A stretch of 64,000 bases of DNA from Ceratopteris richardii (Eukaryota; Streptophyta; Polypodiopsida; Polypodiales; Pteridaceae). Every line of letters starts with the position of its first letter. Within the stretch, counting starts at the first letter, position 1. This document shows positions 11,246-25,034 of the stretch, one piece after another. The stretch lies in NCBI GenBank assembly GCA_020310875.1, contig CM035421.1, positions 334,001-398,000 on the forward strand, written 5' to 3'. A program made the position numbers and the translations under genes. The notes below the pieces were generated by a model, which saw only the letters and a program-made list of their open reading frames with translations, did no database searches and was not told the origin of the DNA.

Positions 11246-14200
11246 ATGTGTGCTTGAGCATCTATACCTGTGACAATAATATCATCAACATAAATACACA
11301 TGTATATGTACCCATTTTCACTTGCCTTTACTAGCAAGCTACTATCTGCTATTGAAGCTTGATATCCAAATTCATTCAAGAACTTGACAAGCCTGTAATT
11401 CCATGCTCTTGGAGCCTGCTTCAAACCATACAAAGCTCTCTTGAGCTTACACACATAATTTGATCCAATTGAATCCATGAAACCCTCTGGTTGCTCCATG
11501 TACACTTCACCTCCAATATATCCATTCAGAAATGCATTCTTCACATCTAATTGTGATAACTTCCATCCTTTAAAAGAAACAACAGTAATTAGAGTTCTAA
11601 TTGTAGACATCTTGGCAATTGGACTAAAGGTTTCATCATAATCTACCCCATAAGTTTGGGCATAACATTTAACCACAAGTCTAGCTTTGTATCTAGACAC
11701 CTCACCATTTGCAAACCTTTTTGTCTTATACACCCACTTACATCCAATTACCTTCTGGTTCTTTGGTCTTGGCACCAATTCCCATATCTCATTCTCAAGT
11801 AGAGCATCATACTATTCTTGCATTGCCTTGTCCCAAGTTTTTTTACCTTTAGCTTCTTCATATGTGGTTGGATCTTCTTCTATCTTCACAATATAAGCAT
11901 AATACATAGCTATACCTGATAGGTTCTTTCTTTTCTCTCAAAGATCTTCTGACCTCTGCACTTCTTGATGTCTCAACCACATTTGATTCTGGATCAAACC
12001 TTGACCCATCTTCAACATTTCCCTGCAATTTACTTTTATAATCATCATCATCAATATCTTCTTCATACACCTTTACTTTGGTCTTCCCTTTCCTTTGTAT
12101 TTCTTCAACATCTGCTTAATCATTTGTTGACCCTATATACCATGTGCTTTGCTCATCAAATGTAACATCTTTTGTCACAAGAAGTTGCTTTGTAGATGGA
12201 CTTCACAATCTGTAACCCATCTGTGTATCATCATACCCAATAAACACATACTTCTCTGCTTTGGGTTCTAGCTTACGTCTTAGTTGTGAAGGAACATAAG
12301 CATATGCCAAACATCCAAATACTTTACAATGATCAAGATTAGGTTTCTTCCCCACCATGCTTCATAAGGTGTTCTACCATCCAAAGCTTTGCAGGGTAAC
12401 CTATTCACAAGGTATGTTGCAATGTTGATAGCTTCTGCCCATAAGTAGTTTGGACAATTCTTCTCTTTCATCATTGATCTTGCAAACTCTACAAGAGTTC
12501 TATTTCTTCTTTCGCAACTCCATTTTGTTGAGGGGAGTACTTGCAAGTTACTTCTCTTTTTATACCTGCATTCCACAAATAATCATTCAAACTCTTTAGA
12601 AAAATATTCTCCCCCTCCATCTAATCTCAACCTCTTGAGCTTTTGTCTTGTAATCCTTTCTACATAAGCATGATAATGCTTGAATGTCTTGAACACTTCT
12701 GATTTTTCCTTGATTACATAGAGTGTAATCCATCTTGTTGCATCATCAACAAACAACACATAATACCTGGATCCATTTATGCTATAGTCCCTTGAAGGAC
12801 CCCACACATCTGTATGAACCAACTCAAGCATGTTTGAGTACTTGTATCTTGACTTATTGTATGACCTTTTGTGTGCTTTACCTAATTGAAAAGCTTCACA
12901 TTGTACACCATGTGTTGACCTTCAACATTTGGCAATCCAAGCACTACATCATTCTTTGACATTTCCTTTATGGATCTCTCATTAAAATGACCTAGCCTTT
13001 TATGCCATAGATCTAACTGAGACATCTTTTGACTTCCATAAGTAAACAATGCATGTCCCACATTACCTTGAACCTTGAGAGTAAAAAGACCTCCTTCCTT
13101 TTTACATGCAATGATGCTTCTATATCCCTGATTTGGATCTTGCACATAAACACCATCATTTGTGAACCCGACTTCATCTACCTTCTCCACAATTTGTCCT
13201 ACACTTATCAAGTTTTTAGGAATAGTAGGAACATAAAGTACCTTTCTTAAGAGTGTGCTTCCACTCTTTGGCTTCATTGATCCAATGCTTTCCGTTTTAT
13301 GCTTAGTGTTGTCTCCTATTTGAACTGTATGTCCATTCACCTTTGCTTCCATAATCAGTCATCAATGATATGTTGCCACTCAGATGATTGCTACATCCTG
13401 AGTCAATATAGAACACCCTTTGATCTTCTCCTACTACTTCATGTGTTGCATTCAAGATGAGAGTCATGTCATCCTTCTGATCTGATGCATAATTATAGTA
13501 GTTGTTGTTCTAGGACTGAGATTGAAAGCTTCTTCCACATCCTCTAGCATATGATGTCCTACCACCTCTTCCTCTGAAGTTACCTCTTTGATTTCTGCCT
13601 CCTCTACCTCTTTGATTAAAACTCTGATTATGGCTTCCACCATTTTGATTGTTATACCAACAATCATTTGCCAAATGATTTGTTCTACCACAAATCCAAC
13701 AAGCTTTAATATTATCTTTGTTCTTACCTCCTCTTCCTTTACCTCTAAAATTCATCTTTCCGTTTGTGAAATTAGCTTGGCTTGAAGATCCTTCATCATT
13801 AGTTGAGTGCTTCCTTTTGCCATTCTTTTTTTGTCCTTGGAGTACATAGCTTGACTTGCACTCCTATCATTATCTCCCTTAATGTCCTGCTCAAAAGTTA
13901 GCATGTGTCCTAGTAATTGATTAAGATCAGGAGTAAAATGATCTAATGACAATTCTATGGACAATATGAAAGGCTTTCAATTCTCATCTCCTCTCAGACT
14001 TGTAATATTGGTCTTACTAACTTATCATCTTCAATGTCTTCATCTACTGCTCCCAAGCTATCTGCAATATCCTTCATCCTTGCCACATAATTAGAAATTG
14101 ATTGTGAGCTCTTCTTCTTGAAGGTTGTGAACTCAACCTATAGTGAGGACTTCCTTGACTTGGTTGTGTTTTGGAAATGTTCTTCCAAATCATTCCATAC

Positions 14201-14476
14201 ATCTATTGGACTTTCTAATCCTCTAATATGAGGTAGAAGATAATCATTTACAACCATGTAAATGATACTCCTGGCTTGAGCATCCTTCTTCATCTAGTTC
14301 TTTAAATCTGCAAGCTCTTCCCTAGTTGGAACACTAGGATCTTCAAACTCAGGCTTTTCTTCTTCTCCTGTGATGAATGCCATCAAATCTTTGCTCATGA
14401 GGTGTGCCTTCATCCTCATGGACCAAGCTGGATAGTTCTCCCTATCTAGCTTATCAATCTGCAAGCTCTTTCCCAT
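11246..14476 (-). pseudogene. Copia element C gag-pol, truncated after the RT active site
   Basis: Minus strand. Gag starts at 14476 (MGKSLQIDKLDRENYPAWS). The zinc knuckle CWICGRTNHLANDC (about 13710-13670) is intact, and the protease motif FYIDSGCSNHLSG lies near 13410. Integrase HHCC and core span 13352-12280 (ELVHTDVWGPS; RLDGGGEYFSKEF; TPYEAWWG). RT spans 11778-11250 with LDVKNAFLNGYIGGEVYM and an intact YVDDIIVTG box. Homology ends right after that box at about 11245, so the last third of RT, RNase H and the 3' LTR are absent. Frames are broken by several indels. It is closest in domain sequence to element D, in the same broad lineage. Confidence 0.82.
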
Positions 14477-14695
14477 CTTTGATCTTCTGTGTCTGCAATT
14501 ACTCAGATTTATGGTGATATAGTGTACCTTTGATATGAAGCTTTAATCCTTCTTGATCCTTTCAAACTCAATCTTCACTCTTCAACAGGTTTTCTTCAAA
14601 AATTTGAACTTGTTCACCTTCAATTTGAAAAAGACTTCAATATCTGCAACAGTCGGGACTTCCAATGCTCTTACTTCACTTGTATTGCACCTTCT

Positions 14696-14708
14696 GCTCT
14701 GATACCAC
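14696..14708 (-). other. Primer-binding site of element C
   Basis: The minus strand reads GTGGTATCAGAGC, matching initiator tRNA-Met as in D, H and Z. It lies just inside the LTR that starts at 14709. Confidence 0.8.
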
Positions 14709-15446
14709 TATTGGAGACTTCCAAATCTCCAAAGGCTTGATCTATACTGTTTTAAGAGCACCTCTATATCAGTTATAGACCAAACTTTACACAAATGTTA
14801 CCTTAATTTATCAAGTCTTCCACTATTCTGTGAATGAAAATTTTCCTTCTTCAAGAAGTCTGCTTCAAAGATTGACTTCATTACCTGCACATATCTTCAA
14901 ATTTCTTCAATCTAATGATATACATACCTCCATGTTACCTTTTCTCAATCATATCAACCATTATTCCTTTAAATGAATATTAAAACTTTAATTTGATCAT
15001 TAAGATCAAAATTATGTCTGAAACTGTTCTCTTGAAACAAGGACTTTGACATAGTCAACTTCTAAAGTTGATTTCTCATAGCACAGATCCCGTTTTGCTA
15101 AATGCTTTTAGACATAGCTTCCTTACATCATGAGTTTCCATGATTTTGTGATTTGAATTTCAACTTCTTATCAACGTGAGATAGAAGTAGATGTGATGAA
15201 CTCTATTTTACTACAATCACTTAACTCGTGGATTTTGGCTTCTCTTACAAACTTATAGAAGGTTCAAAACTATGATACAAGAAAACTTAATCATCTAATG
15301 AGTAAACAAAGTATTTATAAGAGAAAGCATACGATCTCCCACAAGACTAAGGTTTCTCGAAGATGTGAATTTGATTTTGATTTTTGATAGAATTTATTTT
15401 ATCAAGCATTTTCAAAGCTTGTTGATCTAATAAATAGGCACCTACA
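14709..15446 (-). repeat. 5' LTR of element C
   Basis: Begins (plus strand) TATTGGAGACTT next to the primer-binding site, with the usual TG changed to TA. The outer end is placed at ...GGCACCTACA, so the minus-strand start is TGTAGGTGCC; this end is a judgement. The other LTR is missing, so it cannot be verified by pairing. Confidence 0.5.
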
Positions 15447-17269
15447 CTGATTGGTGGGTAGTTAGCTAGATTCTAAGAAAATTTTAACTTCTATGTAAGC
15501 CTCATTTCACCTTTGTTTCTTGAGTTCTATGAGTTCTACAAGTTTCCCATTTAGTTTAGTGAATTCCTAGACTCCAAAAGCAGCCCCCTTTCTTGGTTAT
15601 CTCATTTTTGCTTGATTTTCTCCCCTCTATCTAGAGGTGTAGTTAGGCTTTCAAAATTTTGTTTATGTCAAATTTTAGAGCATTGTATGCTCTCTCATTG
15701 TAATCATTTTTGTTTCTTTCAAGCTTCACTTTCTCTCTCATATAATGCCCCAAAATGTGCCAAAGCTGCAAGTTTTTATAGTGAGCAAATTGTAAGAAAG
15801 TGTCAAGTTTGTGAAACAAAAAAAGACTAGAACAATGAGCATATATCAATATTTATGGGCCTAGTGGAGGACATTCATCCTCCATAGTTGCATTCAAGTG
15901 CTAAAATCTTCCCCCATCAACACATACCATCAGATAAGGAAGACCTTATCCTAGAAGAGAATGAGGAAAAACAAGGTTTGCAAGCTCTTTTCAGATGTGG
16001 ACAATCACTCCAAACCTATCCATGGCTCTTGGGATGTGTATGCAACATTTTTGTTTCTAAGCGGGATCATTTCACACAACCTCATAAGAAGTTTTTTTAG
16101 TCTGTACTTAGTGCAAAATGCATCATTAAGTATAGATCTACCTCATTGGATGATCGATCAATTGTACACACAAATACATGATGGCCAAGAAACAAGTGCT
16201 CAATGGATGTTGCATAATCAATTGTATAGTGCATATGTGATTGGCATAGGATGTGTCACTAGAGAAGCTGCTCACCTGTGACAAACTAAACACGTTTAAG
16301 GATGGTAGGGGTTCCACCTCCCATGCTACTAAGAGGATGAATGGTACAACTGCATGCTTGCAACAAACAAAAAATTTTCCAACTCCATTACATTCACTGG
16401 CAAGATCCGCTCTTGTAGTCATAGTGTTCACCATTAACCTTGCAGGCGACTACCATTGCAACACGAATAGTTAGCTCAAGAGAAAGTTGTAGTTAAAATA
16501 GAAAACACACATGTTTAAGTATGTTGGTGCAATTTGCAAGCCTAAGTTCTCTGCTAATAATTTAGGACTACACATCTATCAATTATCTCACAAGAGAGAA
16601 CCACATGGGAACTCATGCTTGTTAATTTGAGCATAGTTACTTTGGATAAATATAAAAGTCAAATGAAGATGTAATCTTGTGAAGCTAGAAGAGTGAACCC
16701 ACGACATATTTTGTGAAGTAATCAAATCAATCAAGTCCTTAAAGTGTGGGATCACTTTTAGGTGAGGAATATTCAAATTCAAACTTAGAACATGTGAATA
16801 GATACACATACTTTCAGCCGTGGGATGAGCAAGCCATTTTGAGAGGCATTCAAATAAAAACTTGAGCTTAAATTGATCTCCCAATACCTATGTGTAGTCC
16901 ACTACACTTCCCTTGTATCATATGTCCATTATCATATACATTTTGATACATCTCTTCAAGAACATTTCTATCTACTGTCTACTGTTGCATCTTCTTCATT
17001 GTAGTGACCTTTTGGAATAAATTTCACTACATATACTCACTTGTTTGCTATAATTTAACTTGGCTTAGTTAGAGTAGAGTATCTAGTATTGACCTATACA
17101 TTTTCAGCAAGTTTGGTTCTACAAATCTCGAGATATGAAGTAAAGAAGGTGACTATGTCTGCATACTATCTAGATCCTAAAAAGTCGATATGACCCCCCT
17201 AACTTTTTAGATTCATTTTGTAGTGTATGGTACAACTAAATTCATAAAATAACGTGCTTTCTTGGGTTA
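15447..17269. other. No recognisable gene
   Basis: About 1.8 kb of AT-rich sequence between element C and the gypsy array. A plus-strand frame at 15961-16281 (106 codons, containing HWMIDQLYTQIHDGQ) is open but resembles nothing I know. It has no partner elsewhere in the window, and I do not call it a gene. Confidence 0.4.
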
Positions 17270-19098
17270 TGCATTGCTTGCTTGGGTTATGGAATGTTTG
17301 TCTTGTGTTTTGTGTGTGGGTTTACAAGGACCCAGACAATGTAGTTAAAAAGAAATTCCATAGAGGGAGAGGGTCCGTAGATTCTAGAAGAAGATAAGCA
17401 CGCTTAGCACAAGACACAAAATGAGAAACATATTGAAGTAGATCAAGTAGGTGAAAATGTGTAGAGGAAGTTTTAGGAATTGATTTGGAGATTAACATAA
17501 GTTGAGAGAACTATTAATCAAATATAAGGATGTGTTTTGGATGGTCTTATTTGGATAATAAGGGGGCATACCCATTACTTTGTTAACATGTGATAAATCT
17601 AAAAGCCGATGTGGTGCCAATCAAACAACGACAATATCGAATGAACCAAGTTACGTACAGAAAATAACATATGAATTAGATAAGTTGTTCAATGCAGAGT
17701 TATATATCGGGTGGAGAATGTGGAATGCCTATGAATTAGATTATTCTATCGTACATAGACTAGGTCAAGTGCATGCAAGAAGATATAATCTTAGCTGCAA
17801 ATAGTTTGGGGAGCTATCAAAAAACAAATAGATGATTTACCAGATGCACATTTATTCTTGGCAGGCGTATATCGATTATACACCTAATTGATATGATAAG
17901 ATGGTTCATTTTCTTGCAAAGGGTGTACCACCCCCGATAATTAACAAGATCTCAAAGGCAGACTCTTGCATGGGATAATTCCTCCTTCACGATGTTTTGT
18001 ATAAGATGGGTATTGATCAGGTTCATGAATATGTGCTCTTCGATATAAGTCGAGGATGCACATGTCAGGTATCAAGGAGGCTTGATATAAAAATGCATGT
18101 TCTATTGGGGATATGCTAATATAGGTCGGGCACTACTCAACCATTTTATGCACATCAAACTCCATTGTAAGCCAATATATTCTAAAGAGCTTCAACGTTA
18201 GTAGGGTTCTTTGTCTAGGGTAATATTTTCCTAGTGCTCCTATTGTGCCATTTGTAGCTACTTGTGATGTTCGTCTTCATCCACATAGCAGGATATGAAT
18301 ATTGTCTCTTGTGTTCATTTCTTTGAAAGTTCTCTTATGTGGATTGTTGTGTGTCGTTTGGTTGAAATTTCATGACTAGGATGAGTCTAGACTTGTATGT
18401 GAGATCATTAATGTGTTTATGTTTCAGTTTGACAATCATTGAGGTGAAGAACAAAGTCGACTATCTTTTAAAAGCTTCAAATAAATTTTGATATTATATT
18501 TGAACTCACATGACAAATGGGATGGATGAGGCACTTCAATCATTCCATTTGGTGAAATATTCATTGATATATGATCATTTTACCTTTTCAGCTATGATTT
18601 CTCAAAAAAATGATGTTTTCTTGATTATATATTTCTTTCAATAAATGATGCATCTCATGTAAAGTTTTTCTTAATTCTTGTGTGAATCGTTGACATGTGG
18701 TTTATTGCATTACTCTTTAGAAAAAATACAATTTATAGACATTTCAAGATGCTTTTACTGTTGGAATTCTAAAAAGGAATCAAAGATTTTTGGAAGAGTT
18801 TCTCTAGGACCCAAGGGGAGATTGTCAACAAACAAAACCATATATTTGGAAACTTGAAGTAGAAATACAATTGAAGCTCTGGGGGATGTTTCCAATTGGA
18901 GGAAAGAGATGGTCGAATTAGAAAATGACATTAATTGTGAAGAAAGGCAAAGATATGCAAGAATTCGATAGGTTTATTGTAGAAGACAAAGAAATTTACG
19001 AATACCTTAATTTCTTTGTCTTACTGATGAGTTCATCAAAAGGTCAGGATGTTGAATGAAGATTTTAAGAAGAACCCTCACTAGCGCTTCTCATTTTC
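17270..19098 (+). mobile_element. Ty3/gypsy array, unit 1 (internally deleted)
   Basis: Plus strand. At about 17575-17725 it carries the N-terminal end of a gypsy reverse transcriptase (LKADVVPIKQRQYRMN; a later shift gives YELDKL). The sequence then jumps at gtggaatg/cctatgaatt (about 17730) straight to the post-RNase H region (ttattctatcgtacatagac). The same join occurs in unit 2. Relative to unit 3, about 950 bp are missing. Downstream blocks (18390-18750 and 18750-19098) recur at 29930-30280 and 30285-30660. The unit is cut at 19098 by the LINE. Confidence 0.7.
19083..19098. repeat. Target-site duplication of LINE 1, left copy
   Basis: agcgcttctcattttc, 16 bp, repeated exactly at 27855-27870. 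A long duplication of this kind is typical of L1 target-primed insertion. Confidence 0.9.
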
Positions 19099-19637
19099 AA
19101 TATAAAGGAAGTTCGGCGTTAGCCTACTCTCCCGGACTTGAATTAAATAAAGAAAAGTACAAGAGAAGGGGACTAGTGCCCACGGGACCCCCCAAATCCC
19201 ACAAAGCAGGGGAAGCTTTTACAGAGCTTAGATGACATTACAAAGAAGGTTAATTACCCTCTCATCACCCTCATGTGGGGCCCACTTGGGTTTAAGCTTG
19301 TTATCGATCAAAAGGAGTACTTGATGATGCCTAAAGGGGGGGGATTTTTTACAGTTGACAATCCTTTTGCCAAGGAGGAACAGCGATTTCTCAATTGACC
19401 ACTCCTTGGGGGAGTCGCCAAAGTTGAAAGCACATCTTTCCCGCCAGATTTTCCATAGGATCTCCCCTCTGATGGCGTTCCAGAGAGTCGCGGAGCAGCC
19501 GATCGCTTCTCCCAGTAGGGCTTGCTGCTAACTGAGATGTTTTTGAAGTCTAATTCTCTTTCCAACCACCTGCCAGAGTCTGTTGGAGTTGGGGCAGGTA
19601 AAGAAGATGTGTGAAACATCTTCGATAGACCGGTAGC
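19099..19637 (-). mobile_element. LINE 1 (L1 type), 3' end
   Basis: The 3' part of an L1-type LINE on the minus strand, separated from its RT part by element D. By sequence it matches the 3' end of the second LINE at 50012-50600 (both contain the tagcctactctcc block and gggaccccccnaatcccacaaagcagggg). It encodes the remains of the C-terminal zinc-binding (zf-RVT) domain and the 3' UTR. The 3' terminus lies at the 16-bp target duplication; any poly-A is reduced to a short A/T-rich end. The last 5 bp (gtagc, 19633-19637) are also the target duplication of D. Confidence 0.8.
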
Positions 19638-20746
19638 TGTTGGATGTGATGGCTGGATGCACTCAGAAGTTGAGTTGATGCTGCAAATCCTGCTTCACAC
19701 CTGCCCTCTCTTCTCTTCAGATATGCTTAGTAGACTTCTTGAGCTTCCAAATAAGACCAAAATATGCTATATGTACTTTGGAAAAGGTTTGAGTAATGAC
19801 TTGATCAAAACAGACTACTTTGCAAATCACAAGACTTGAAAAGTTTCTATTTTAGTCTTGATACCTGCTCAGTGTTATGCTCAGTATGACCAGTGTAGTT
19901 ACAATTAGCAAAATTCCTTCTAGGGATATTCAATTAGCTTAGTAAGCTTCCATTTGCAAGTGGAATGAAAGAAAATGATAAACCACACTCAGAGAAATCA
20001 CTTTAGCAAAATAAGGTGTACCCCCGATTTTTTAGGAGACTTACAGTCACAGACCAGTGAGCACCCCGACTGAGCTTTCTCTGTGATGGTAGATCCAATG
20101 GCCTTGAAACTTTGTAGGTGTATAGTAGACTTTAAGCTGAATCCAATGCACTTTGAATCATCCAATTTGGTTCAGTAGATCTTGAGATATGCCTCTTGGA
20201 AGTTGACAGAGTTGGAGGTAGTCACACAGAGAAAACAGAGACTATGAATATATGTATATTGATTAAATCTAATGATTGTACATTCCCATTGGCATGTAAT
20301 GTGATGCTCAATGGTACTCAGAGGTGTAGGCTATGGTGTAGCTCATACACACTCAACAATTCTCTCAGAAAGGCCTCGGGAAGAGTGACACATACCCGCG
20401 ACTTTTTACATTGCTTTTTATAAGAATTTTGAAGGAGTTTGAATTTTGAATTCAAGTTTTGGCTCCCTTCAATCTCTCAACTAAACTTAGGGAGATATTC
20501 TCTCTACTACAACCATTCAAATTTCCACGACTTTCTCTAGTAAGTGTGATTCCAAAATATTCTAAGTCACCATGACTTTTATAATTAAGTAAAAAATGAA
20601 AACTCATAAGCATGAGTTTCTATGGTTCATTCTCCAAGTGATATCTTCATGAATTAGCCCAAGCTAGGCTTCCATGGTCCAAGCTTTATGTTGAGTCTTC
20701 AAGATACAAATCAAAGCCAAGTGTGAAGGCTTGATTTACACCAACA
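19638..20746 (-). repeat. 3' LTR of element D
   Basis: 1109 bp with TGTTGGATG...ACACCAACA ends on the plus strand. A 75-codon frame at 20196-20423 occurs almost unchanged in the other LTR; it is LTR sequence, not a gene. Confidence 0.93.
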
Positions 20747-20760
20747 GCTCCCCCTCAAGC
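20747..20760 (-). promoter_or_regulatory. Polypurine tract of element D
   Basis: The minus strand reads GCTTGAGGGGGAGC immediately before the 3' LTR. It is the primer for second-strand DNA synthesis. Element H has the same tract (ttgagggggagc) at 46620-46631. Confidence 0.85.
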
Positions 20761-20787
20761 CAAACACTTTGGCTCAAGTATTCATCT

Positions 20788-23700
20788 CTAGTCTTCAATG
20801 ATTTCCTGCAATCCAATCATGGATTTAAATCTGCATAGCTTGCTTCCATCCAGAGCTTTAGTAAGCAAATCTGCACATTGTATATTAGTAGACACATATG
20901 ATAATTGAATTTCTTTGCTAAGTAACTTTTCCCTCACATAGTGGTAATGAACCTCTATGTGTTTTGTCCTAGCATGATAAATTGGATTAGCTGCTAGGTG
21001 AAGAGAACTTGTGTTATCACCAAATATGATTGGTGGCCTTGTGTATAGGCCCAATTCTGAATATAATAGCTTCAACCATATGGCTTCTTGAGTGGCATTG
21101 GCTAGCCCTCTGTACTCTGCCTCAGTAGATGATAGAGCTACTGTGGGTTGTTTCTTGGATGACCAAGAAATTGGTTTATCACCTGCAAAGCATATGTAAC
21201 CAGATGTACTCCTCCTGTCATCCTTGCAACCTGCCCAATCTGCATCTGAGTATACCTTAATATCAATGTCTGATGAATATGGAAAGTACAAACCATGATT
21301 TTGTTTTCCCTTTAGGTACTTTACTATCTTCTTGGCTGCCTCCAAATGTGGTACTCTTGGTTTATGCATAAATTGGCTAAGTACACTAACACCATATGAT
21401 ATATCAATCCTGGTTAAGGTAGCATAATTAAGACTACCTACCAAACTTTGGTAACCTGTAATATCTTTGAGTTCTTCTCCTTCATGTGCACTGAGTTTGT
21501 GGTTGACCTCCATAGGAATGTTTGAGACTTTAGCTTCCTACAAATTAAACTTCTTGACCATGTCCTGAATGTACTTCTTCTGAGTAATAAAGATACCTGA
21601 ATTTGTGTAGACTAATTCAAGTCCTAGGAAGTACTTCAATAATCCAAGATCATTGATCTTGAATTCCTTCATCATTTGTCCTTTGATGTGTCTTATTCCC
21701 TGAACATCATTTCCTGTAATAATGATGTCATCAACATAGACACACAAGTATATTACCTCTGAATTGTTCCTCTTTATAAACAATGAAGTATCTGCTTTAC
21801 TCATCACAAATCCTTGATCTAGGAGATAGGTTGTCAACCTGTAATTCCATGCTCTAGGTGCCTGCTTCAATCCATACAGAGCCTTCTTCAATTTACAAAC
21901 ATGATTTATCTTATTAGGATCCTCATAGCCAGGTGGTTGTGACATGTAGTCTTCTTCAGATATCCATCCATTCAAGAATGCATTCTTCACATCCAATTGG
22001 TACATGTTCCAATTCTTGGATGCAGCTACACTCACCATAACTCTGATAGTTGGCATCTTGGCCACAGGAGAAAATGTCTCCTCATAATCAATGCCTTGGG
22101 TTTGTGCAAAACCCTTGGCTACCAACCTAGCTTTATACCTGTTTATTGTACCATCTGAGTTCCTCTTGAGTTTGTAGATCCATCTGTTTCCTATCACCTT
22201 CATGGAGTCCTTCTTGGGTACCAAGTCCCAAGTATCACTCTCCTTGAGAGCCTCCATTTCTTCATCCATTGCTTCCTTCCATTCTGGTTTAGTAATTGCT
22301 TCTTCAAATGTACCTGGTTCTTCATTCAAGATATCCTTTGCAAGATATACAGAGTGCTTGGTTACAAGTGAAGTATCATACCCATACCTAATAGGTTTCT
22401 TCTTTTCTCTTTAAGATCTCCTCATAGCTTGAGTTGAGGATTCTGGATTGTCTTCTAGTTGCTTCATCTTCATCTTCCCTTTGGATTTCCAAGCCTTGAA
22501 CTCTTCAATGTTGATGGTGTCTTCATCATCTGAGCTTGTGTCCTCTTTCTGAGTTGGTTCTTGCCTGATAAGCTTTGGAAAGTCTTCTTCCATATCATAA
22601 GGTAGGCTAACTTTCCTGCACTCATTTTCATACCATGAATCATTTTCATCAAAGATGACATCTCTGCTTACCTTGAAGCCTTTGTTTGAGGGGTTATAAA
22701 ACCTGTATCCCTTCTGATTCAAATCATAACCAATGAAGATACACTTTTCAGCCTTAGGGTCTAGCTTTCCCCTTACCTGTGAGGGAATATGCACATATGC
22801 AACACACCCAAAGATTTTGCAATGATCCAGAGATGGTCTCTTACCATGCCAAGCCTCATAGGGTGTCATTCGATCAAGTGTCTTTGATGGCAACCTGTTG
22901 ATTAAGTATGTGGCAGTAGATACACTCTCTGCCCAAAGATAATTTGGCAATTTTTTCTCATTAAGCATAGACCTAGCTGTCTCTACAATGAGTCTATTCC
23001 TCCTTTCAGCTACCCCATTTTGTTCAGGTGAGTACCTTGTAGTAATCTCCCTCTTGATGCCTCTTTCCTGCAAGAAATCTTCAAAGTCATTGGAGAAGTA
23101 TTCTCCACCACCATCTGACCTTAGCCTCTTCAAATGTCTACCTGTTTGATTTTCAACTAATGCAAGATACCTTTTGAAACAATTAAATACTTCATCCTTA
23201 TGTTTCATGAAGTATAAGACAGTCCACCTGCTATAGTCATCAATAAAGGACACATAGTACCTTGATCCAGATATGGATGGCTCCTTGCTAGGTCCCCAAA
23301 CATCTGTATGCACCAATTCCAAATAATCTTCATGCATAAAACCTTTCTTGGTATAGGGCAATCTGTGTGACTTACCAAATTGACAAGCCCCACACTTGTA
23401 TATCATGTGTTGCTTGGATACATTAGGTATCCCAAGCACACATTGATCCCTGCTTATTTGTTTTATGGTCCTTTCTCCAATGTGACCTAATCTCTTGTGC
23501 CAAATCTCCAATTCTGATAGGGTTTGGTCCTTATAGTTGTACAAAGCAATATTCTTAGTGTCTTCAAGTTCAAAGGTAAACAATCTACCTGATTTCTCTC
23601 CCTTGGCTATCCTTCTGAATCCATGTCTTGGATCCTCCACATATGCACCATGTTGAGTGAACCTGACCTGTAGACCTTTTTCAACAATCTGACCTACACT

Positions 23701-25008
23701 CATCAGATTCTTGGTGATTGTTGGAACATACAACACTCTGCTTAGTAAATTCTGATTACCATCACTTGTTTTGACATTGCCTACTTTAACAACTGAATGT
23801 TTAGTGTCATCACCTGTCTGCACTTGGTGCTTGCCTTTGGGTTCTTCCAAATCAGAGAGTAAGGCAACATTTCCAGCTACATGGTTAGAGCAACCTGAAT
23901 CAATATAGAATAAGTGATCATCATTGATACCTGATTTAGATGTCATGTTCATGATCAACAAGGAATCATCTTGCTCCTCTGCATAATTGTTGTAATCCTT
24001 CCTATTCCTGTATCCACCTTGATAATTGCCATTGTGATTGTAGCTATTGTTGTAATTATTGTTGTAGCCATGGTAGCCTTGAGATTGGTTGAATCTGCCT
24101 CTGCCTTGAGAGTATCCTCCTCTTTGGTGACCTCTTCCTCTTTGGTTCTTGTAGTTTTTGTAGCATTCATCTGTAGTATGGTTAGACAAGCCACAAATAT
24201 TGCATGGAGATTGGTTATAGGGTCTCCCCCTACCTGACTTACCTCCTCTGCCGCTACCTCTAGATGATCTACCTCTCCCTGCATAGTTTGCTTGGGAGGT
24301 AGAGCCTTCTTCGTCAACCTTCTTGCTTTTACCCTTGTCTTTAGTCTTCTTATCAGTATATAGGGCAGAGGGATTGTTACCTTTTGATTGCTCTCCATTC
24401 TTTGTGATCTTTGCTTCATGTGTAAAGAGTTGTCCAATCAGAGTTGTTAGATCAGGTGCTTGGATGTCCATGTACAAGTCCATTGCAGTGGTAAAGCTCT
24501 CCCACTTGTCATCTACCTTTAGTCCATTGATCACTTGTCTGACTATCTGCTCTTCCTCAATTTCTTCTCCAACACTTGCAAGTTGATCTGCAATGTCTTT
24601 GACTTTGGTGACAAAATCTGAGACACATTGTTTTGATTGCTTCCTAAGAGTTGTAAACTCAATCCATAGCTGATTCTTTCTGGCCCTTGTGCTTGATGAA
24701 AAATATGTTGACAAGGTTTCCCAAGTCTCTTGGGAAGTCTTACAATTCCTCACATGAGGTAGAAGGAAATCAGAAATAGAGTTTAGAAGATATGACCTTG
24801 CCAAAGCATCTTTTGCACACCATTGGTTGAGCCTCTCATGTTCATCCTTTGTAGGTAGGCCTCTGGTCTTGAATGAGGGCAACTCCTCATCTCCTGATAT
24901 GTATCCATACAAGCTTCTCCCTTGTAGATAGGTCTTGATTCTCAATGACCAAGCCTGGTAATTATTTCTATCCAATTTGTCAATGAAGGAAGGGAAACCA
25001 TCACCCAT
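20788..25008 (-). pseudogene. Element D gag-pol polyprotein, one frame with two nonsense codons
   Basis: One continuous frame of about 1,406 codons from ATG 25008-25006 (MGDGFPSFIDKLDRNNY) to 20788. A longer frame reaches back to 25059 but would start inside the LTR, so the ATG after the primer-binding site is chosen. Domains in order: Gag UBN2; CCHC knuckle CNICGLSNHTTDEC (about residue 268); protease YIDSGCSNHV (about 369); integrase HHCC and core with TDVWGP, SDGGGEY and GVAERRN (D, D35E, about 568/630/666); RT with YVDDII (about 1091); RNase H with SDADW and TEAEY. Two stops break it. TAA at 22413-22411 falls in RRS-stop-REKK, where C has Leu (RRSLREKK). TAG at 21540-21538 falls in FNL-stop-EAK. 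The frame is otherwise intact. Confidence 0.93.
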
Positions 25009-25020
25009 GATTACCTTATT

Positions 25021-25033
25021 TGCTCTGATACCA
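25021..25033 (-). other. Primer-binding site of element D
   Basis: The minus strand reads TGGTATCAGAGCA, complementary to initiator tRNA-Met, one base from the LTR start at 25035. Confidence 0.9.
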
Positions 25034-25034
25034 C

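Noticed and set aside
15961..16281. 106-codon plus-strand frame
   Set aside because: Open but without motif, repeat partner or start context; cannot be told from chance.
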